Origin: a virus
Direction: 5' to 3' (one strand)
DNA: 31,776 bases
Virus record (IMG/VR): IMGVR_UViG_3300033142_000599
Location: 1 to 31,776 of that record
In this document: positions 29,575 through 31,776 of the stretch, in pieces
Layout: each line of letters starts with the position of its first letter
How positions within the stretch are numbered: the stretch's first letter is position 1
Translations under genes and position numbers: made by a program
Notes under the pieces: generated by a model
What the model was told of the DNA's origin: nothing
The model's input: only the letters and a program-made list of their open reading frames with translations
Database searches by the model: none

Positions 29575-29720
29575 TGTGTCTCCTTGTCTAAGTGTTTACT
29601 AGGCATACTTGATATTCCAGCAGGGTTACCCTCTTTCATAAGTCTTATAAAAACATAAGTTCCATATACTCCAAGGATAACGAGTGCTAGTATTATTGCT
29701 ACTTTTAATTCTATTGGCAT
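29562..29720 (-). CDS. 52-residue single-span membrane protein
   Basis: ATG at 29720 with a very strong AAGGAGG site. MPIELKVAIILALVILGVYG then TYVFIRLMKE gives one clear span (about 5-26) followed by a polar tail. The gene overlaps the Cys-rich gene before it and the terminase small subunit after it (13 bases). A membrane peptide next to terS is unusual; superinfection exclusion or a lysis accessory are guesses. Confidence 0.55.
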   Translation of the reverse strand: MPIELKVAIILALVILGVYGTYVFIRLMKEGNPAGISSMPSKHLDKETQCKS

Positions 29721-30142
29721 TTGAATTCCTCCTTATAAAGCTTTGCTGTTTCAATATCTAATAGTATTTGTATTTGATGAGCTTGTGCTTCTCTTCCAGT
29801 TTTAAAACAATTTCCATTTTCGAAGCGTTCTATGTCTATACCTGCAAAACTCCACTCGGTACACATTGGATTATTTTCTTTGTCTACATACCAATAGTCA
29901 TCTCCACTATCTGGATAGTCTTTGGAAAAGTTTGGAGTGTCTCTTCTGTTTAACTCTGCATCTATTTGAAAGCAACTTCCTGTTATCTCTTCATAGTCTT
30001 CGCATATATCTGCTAAGTTTACTGTATTATCTCCTAATAGCATTACGTGAGTGCGACAGTGTCTTGATAGTGGTATATATTTACCATCTTTCATTCGTCC
30101 TGGTGTTGTTTCTCCATGTATACAAGTTGCACAATGTTTCAT
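29711..30142 (-). CDS. Cys-rich hypothetical protein
   Basis: A 143-residue protein with Cys at CATC (4-7), CRT (29), C at 47, 57, 94 and 112, and FKCQ at the end. CxxC plus HCR near the start is a likely zinc site. The rest is acidic and aromatic (YPDSGDDYWYVDKENN; CTEWSFAGIDIERFENGNCF). No signal peptide. The pattern CxxCxxG...RHC...C..Y..I is common in phage proteins of unknown role. AAGGAG precedes the ATG at 30142. Confidence 0.6.
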   Translation of the reverse strand: MKHCATCIHGETTPGRMKDGKYIPLSRHCRTHVMLLGDNTVNLADICEDYEEITGSCFQIDAELNRRDTPNFSKDYPDSGDDYWYVDKENNPMCTEWSFAGIDIERFENGNCFKTGREAQAHQIQILLDIETAKLYKEEFKCQ

Positions 30143-30152
30143 CTTTATCTCC

Positions 30153-30596
30153 TTAAAAATCTAATTGCAGGTTTGCCATTACTATACCAGTTGCACCTGT
30201 AATGTTTATTCCTACTCTATTATACTTAACTATGATTGAAGGTACTACTATTATGCTTGTATCATCATCATTAGGACCACATTGTTTAGCTTCATAATTA
30301 CTAATGCAATATCCATCTTGTAATACTAAACTTATTGTTCCTCCTACTTTCCAACCTTTGCGATCTATTGCATAGAAAGTTTTGTTTGCTGATACAGCCT
30401 TAGTATTCTTGCCCCAGCTATTTTTAAATGATGCTATTTCTGCCCCGTATCCGTTATCATGTTCATATTTAAGACCTATCCAATTATGGTCACCGTTCAT
30501 TTCTTTATCATGCTTACTCTTTGCGAATCCTGTTATAGAATATGTGTCTGCCATTAATAAGCTTGATAATAGTATTATTATTAATATCTTTTTAAT
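30153..30596 (-). CDS. Secreted beta-rich protein with apparent AUU start
   Basis: From the first in-frame ATG (30554) the protein is 133 residues, but that ATG has no ribosome-binding site. Upstream in frame, IKKILIIILLSSLLMA is a clear signal peptide; AGAGGG lies seven bases before an ATT at 30596, and no ATG, GTG or TTG exists between. I therefore take ATT as start (147 residues). The mature part is beta-rich (DHNWIGLKYEHDNGYGAEIA; FKNSWGKNTKAVSANKTF; VKYNRVGINITGATGIVMA) and resembles small outer-membrane-type barrels carried by phages (EYE...A.FKNS...S.). Likely periplasmic or outer membrane. A sequence error at the start codon is possible. Confidence 0.55.
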   Translation of the reverse strand: MKKILIIILLSSLLMADTYSITGFAKSKHDKEMNGDHNWIGLKYEHDNGYGAEIASFKNSWGKNTKAVSANKTFYAIDRKGWKVGGTISLVLQDGYCISNYEAKQCGPNDDDTSIIVVPSIIVKYNRVGINITGATGIVMANLQLDF

Positions 30597-30600
30597 ATTA

Positions 30601-30717
30601 TTACCCTCTCTTTGATTTAAAATAAAGTACTGCCGAATAAGAAATAACAGAAGCGAATGTTATATTTGCAGCTGCTATAAAAAGTAGTCCTATATTTAAT
30701 AGTGGTTCGTTTTCCAT
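30601..30717 (-). CDS. 38-residue membrane peptide
   Basis: ATG at 30717 with AAGGA nine bases before. MENEPLLNIGLLFIAAANIT then FASVISYSAVLYFKSKRG holds one or two hydrophobic stretches (8-31) and a basic end, predicted N-terminus out. It follows a similar peptide gene at once and precedes the secreted protein gene. The C-terminal positive charge and size resemble small holin-like or exclusion peptides, but this is a guess. Confidence 0.5.
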   Translation of the reverse strand: MENEPLLNIGLLFIAAANITFASVISYSAVLYFKSKRG

Positions 30718-30720
30718 CTT

Positions 30721-30840
30721 CTAATCCTTCTTTTCTTTTGCTAACATACAGAAGAACACCGAAAATATTACGGTTCCTATTGTTACTACTATGCAAGCTG
30801 ATACTATTAAATCCATTAGCGCTATTTCAAATGGACTCAC
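30721..30840 (-). CDS. 39-residue membrane peptide
   Basis: GTG at 30840 overlaps the stop of the lipoprotein gene (TAGTG), and an in-frame ATG lies eight codons later. The product has one span, LIVSACIVVTIGTVIFSVFF (about 10-30), and a basic end AKEKKD. Stop is three bases before the next start. It forms a tandem pair with the 38-residue peptide. Function unknown. Confidence 0.5.
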   Translation of the reverse strand: MSPFEIALMDLIVSACIVVTIGTVIFSVFFCMLAKEKKD

Positions 30841-31223
30841 TATTTATTTATTCTTTTTATAATGGAAACTTGCCCTACTTCTAAAATCTTACCTTTACAT
30901 CTAATAGCACCGTCTTTATAAACAGTTGTTATAGTTGTTTCGCATTTCGTTATAGATGCAGTATTTAACCAGCTAGGATTTTTAAATGTATACTTTCTAT
31001 TAACAATCTTCTTTTTAACTACTCTCACGACCTTTTTAGGCTTTTGATATACAATCTTATTGTTTTTTCTATAAACGCACTTGTATATACCATTCTGTAA
31101 CTTTATTCCTACATCGTGCTTACTTACACACGTTGCGTATTTATATGATACATAATTGTATTTGCCTTTGTATATACACCCTTGGAATAACATTAATATT
31201 GATAGTGTAATTAGTGTTTTGAT
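30840..31223 (-). CDS. Predicted lipoprotein with apparent AUC start
   Basis: The first ATG (31193) gives MLFQGC, which is too short for a leader. Upstream in frame, IKTLITLSILMLFQGC reads as a lipoprotein signal ending in a lipobox-like FQGC. AAAGG lies about eight bases before an ATC at 31223, and no ATG, GTG or TTG is in frame between it and the upstream stop. The mature part (about 110 residues) is very basic, rich in Lys, Val and Tyr (KKVVRVVKKKIVNRKYTFKN), with five Cys that may pair in the periplasm. A membrane-anchored periplasmic protein is likely; an outer-membrane spanin partner is possible but there is no proline-rich stretch. Confidence 0.5.
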   Translation of the reverse strand: MKTLITLSILMLFQGCIYKGKYNYVSYKYATCVSKHDVGIKLQNGIYKCVYRKNNKIVYQKPKKVVRVVKKKIVNRKYTFKNPSWLNTASITKCETTITTVYKDGAIRCKGKILEVGQVSIIKRINK

Positions 31224-31234
31224 TTTATTTACCT

Positions 31235-31507
31235 TTACGTTCTATCTATATCAAAGTAATCAAGCACAAATTCACGTTGTCCTTCTAATATCCATACGCT
31301 AGTACATTTTTTATCACGGTATATTCTATCACGCTTGTATCTTGCCCTAAACATGGATACTTCACTAGCTACTAGGTCACAACTTGGGAAACATATTCTG
31401 TCAAGTTCGTTTACTGGAGAGTCGACAATCATCTCTATTGTTTCATACTCTATGTATGGATATCCAAGTTTTGCGATTATTTCGTCTTCTGTATAAAATA
31501 GTTTCAT
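31235..31507 (-). CDS. Hypothetical protein, 90 residues
   Basis: ATG at 31507 follows AAAAGGA with good spacing. MKLFYTEDEIIAKLGYPYIE is followed by an acidic helix and then a basic segment (VASEVSMFRARYKRDRIYRD) with Cys at three places (CFPSC, KKC). I recognise no family. It is the first whole gene after the structured gap and its end overlaps the upstream region of the lipoprotein, so both are likely on one mRNA. Confidence 0.55.
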   Translation of the reverse strand: MKLFYTEDEIIAKLGYPYIEYETIEMIVDSPVNELDRICFPSCDLVASEVSMFRARYKRDRIYRDKKCTSVWILEGQREFVLDYFDIDRT

Positions 31508-31548
31508 ATTTATATCCTTTTATTTAATTATTCACTGATAACATAATG

Positions 31549-31646
31549 AACCTAACCACGACTATTTAAGGAGAATTCCTTACAATTGTGCGCACACACG
31601 TTAGTTTATTTACAAGGAGTTTTAAAAAGCTCATTGTGATTAGGTT
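31549..31646 (-). ncRNA. Multi-branched structured gap element
   Basis: In the 150-base gap 31508-31657, AACCTAACCAC (31549-31559) and GTGATTAGGTT (31636-31646) form an 11-bp stem that is fully paired only in minus-strand RNA (one G-U). Inside lie TAAGGA-GAAT-TCCTTA (31567-31582) and the palindrome TGTGCGCACA (31587-31596). A 22-codon frame starts inside but has no ribosome-binding site. The element may be an mRNA processing or attenuation site. Confidence 0.4.
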
Positions 31647-31657
31647 TACTATATTAT

Positions 31658-31776
31658 CTAGACTTCTATGTTATTTCTTGCTAGGATTTCAGCATCTATC
31701 TTTAGCTTTAGTTCCTCTAACTCATTAACTGTTTTCATTGTAAGAACTTTTTTAAGTATTCTATTAAAAGTTGCTT
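31658..31776 (-). CDS. Partial gene entering from the right edge
   Basis: A frame open from the window edge to a TAG at 31658-31660, ending MKTVNELEELKLKIDAEILA then RNNIEV. The last 26 residues are a charged helix. The ATG at 31738 has no ribosome-binding site and the frame stays open upstream, so this is probably the C-terminus of a longer protein. Confidence 0.45.
   Translation of the reverse strand, partial: ATFNRILKKVLTMKTVNELEELKLKIDAEILARNNIEV

Noticed and set aside
31570-31638. 22-codon frame in the right-end gap
   Set aside because: No ribosome-binding site, and the bases are better explained by the paired stems at 31549-31646.
1-31776. Temperate-phage or prophage hypothesis
   Set aside because: No integrase, excisionase, large repressor or attachment-like repeat is visible. 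The only HTH protein has 51 residues. The missing part of the genome could still change this.

Overview
This window is part of an AT-rich (roughly two-thirds A+T by eye) genome of a tailed phage with a T7-like short-tail virion, probably lytic. Every gene I can support lies on the minus strand, so the genome reads from right to left. No integrase, excisionase, rRNA, tRNA, CRISPR array or insertion sequence was seen, and no phage RNA polymerase or DNA polymerase lies in the window. Several promoters match the host sigma-70 consensus closely. The endolysin and a predicted lipoprotein point to a Gram-negative host. A stretch of an early protein that resembles the N-terminus of Campylobacterota ATP synthase alpha suggests a host of that kind (for example Arcobacter-like); this host guess is inference.

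Right end, 31776 to 29562: the tail of a gene that runs off the window, a structured 150-base gap, then very small genes. Most are predicted to reach the envelope: a lipoprotein, two single-span membrane peptides, a secreted protein and a third membrane peptide. Two of them seem to need non-AUG starts (AUC, AUU) to include their signal peptides.

Middle, 29574 to 10790: the virion module in standard podovirus order. It holds small and large terminase, a small coiled-coil protein, a GNAT-like protein, two small proteins, portal, a Bbp19-like protein, a putative head fibre, scaffold, major capsid protein, a small decoration-like protein, a gp49-like protein, tail tubular A and B, internal virion proteins (gp14-like, gp15-like and a gp16-like function split over two genes) and a pectate-lyase-fold tailspike. 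The capsid gene has its own extended -10 promoter, a leader that can fold two ways, and a terminator-like hairpin downstream of the capsid/decoration pair, a layout like that around T7 gene 10.

Lysis block, 10716 to 9035: a coiled-coil membrane protein, a holin, a GH108-type endolysin and a 59-residue membrane protein.

Control region, 9048 to 8660: a near-perfect promoter, about 230 bases with no convincing gene but many perfect stems, an intrinsic terminator, then a second perfect promoter that starts the early operon. I read the first part as a phage-encoded structured RNA.

Early and replication region, 8660 to 1: small regulators including an HTH protein and the ATP-synthase-alpha-like protein, a leader with two interlocked inverted repeats (pseudoknot topology), a winged-helix replication initiator with three tandem 21-bp iterons inside its gene (a lambda-O-like origin layout), a DnaB-N-like protein, a RecA-fold helicase, a cytosine-methyltransferase-like protein, a regulated internal promoter at 4397-4425, and many tightly overlapping small genes. 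The left end carries a Sak3-type annealing protein and a Gp157-like protein. Host transcription probably starts the early operon, the initiator and helicase open the internal origin, the annealing protein supports recombination, and the right-hand module packages and releases virions.
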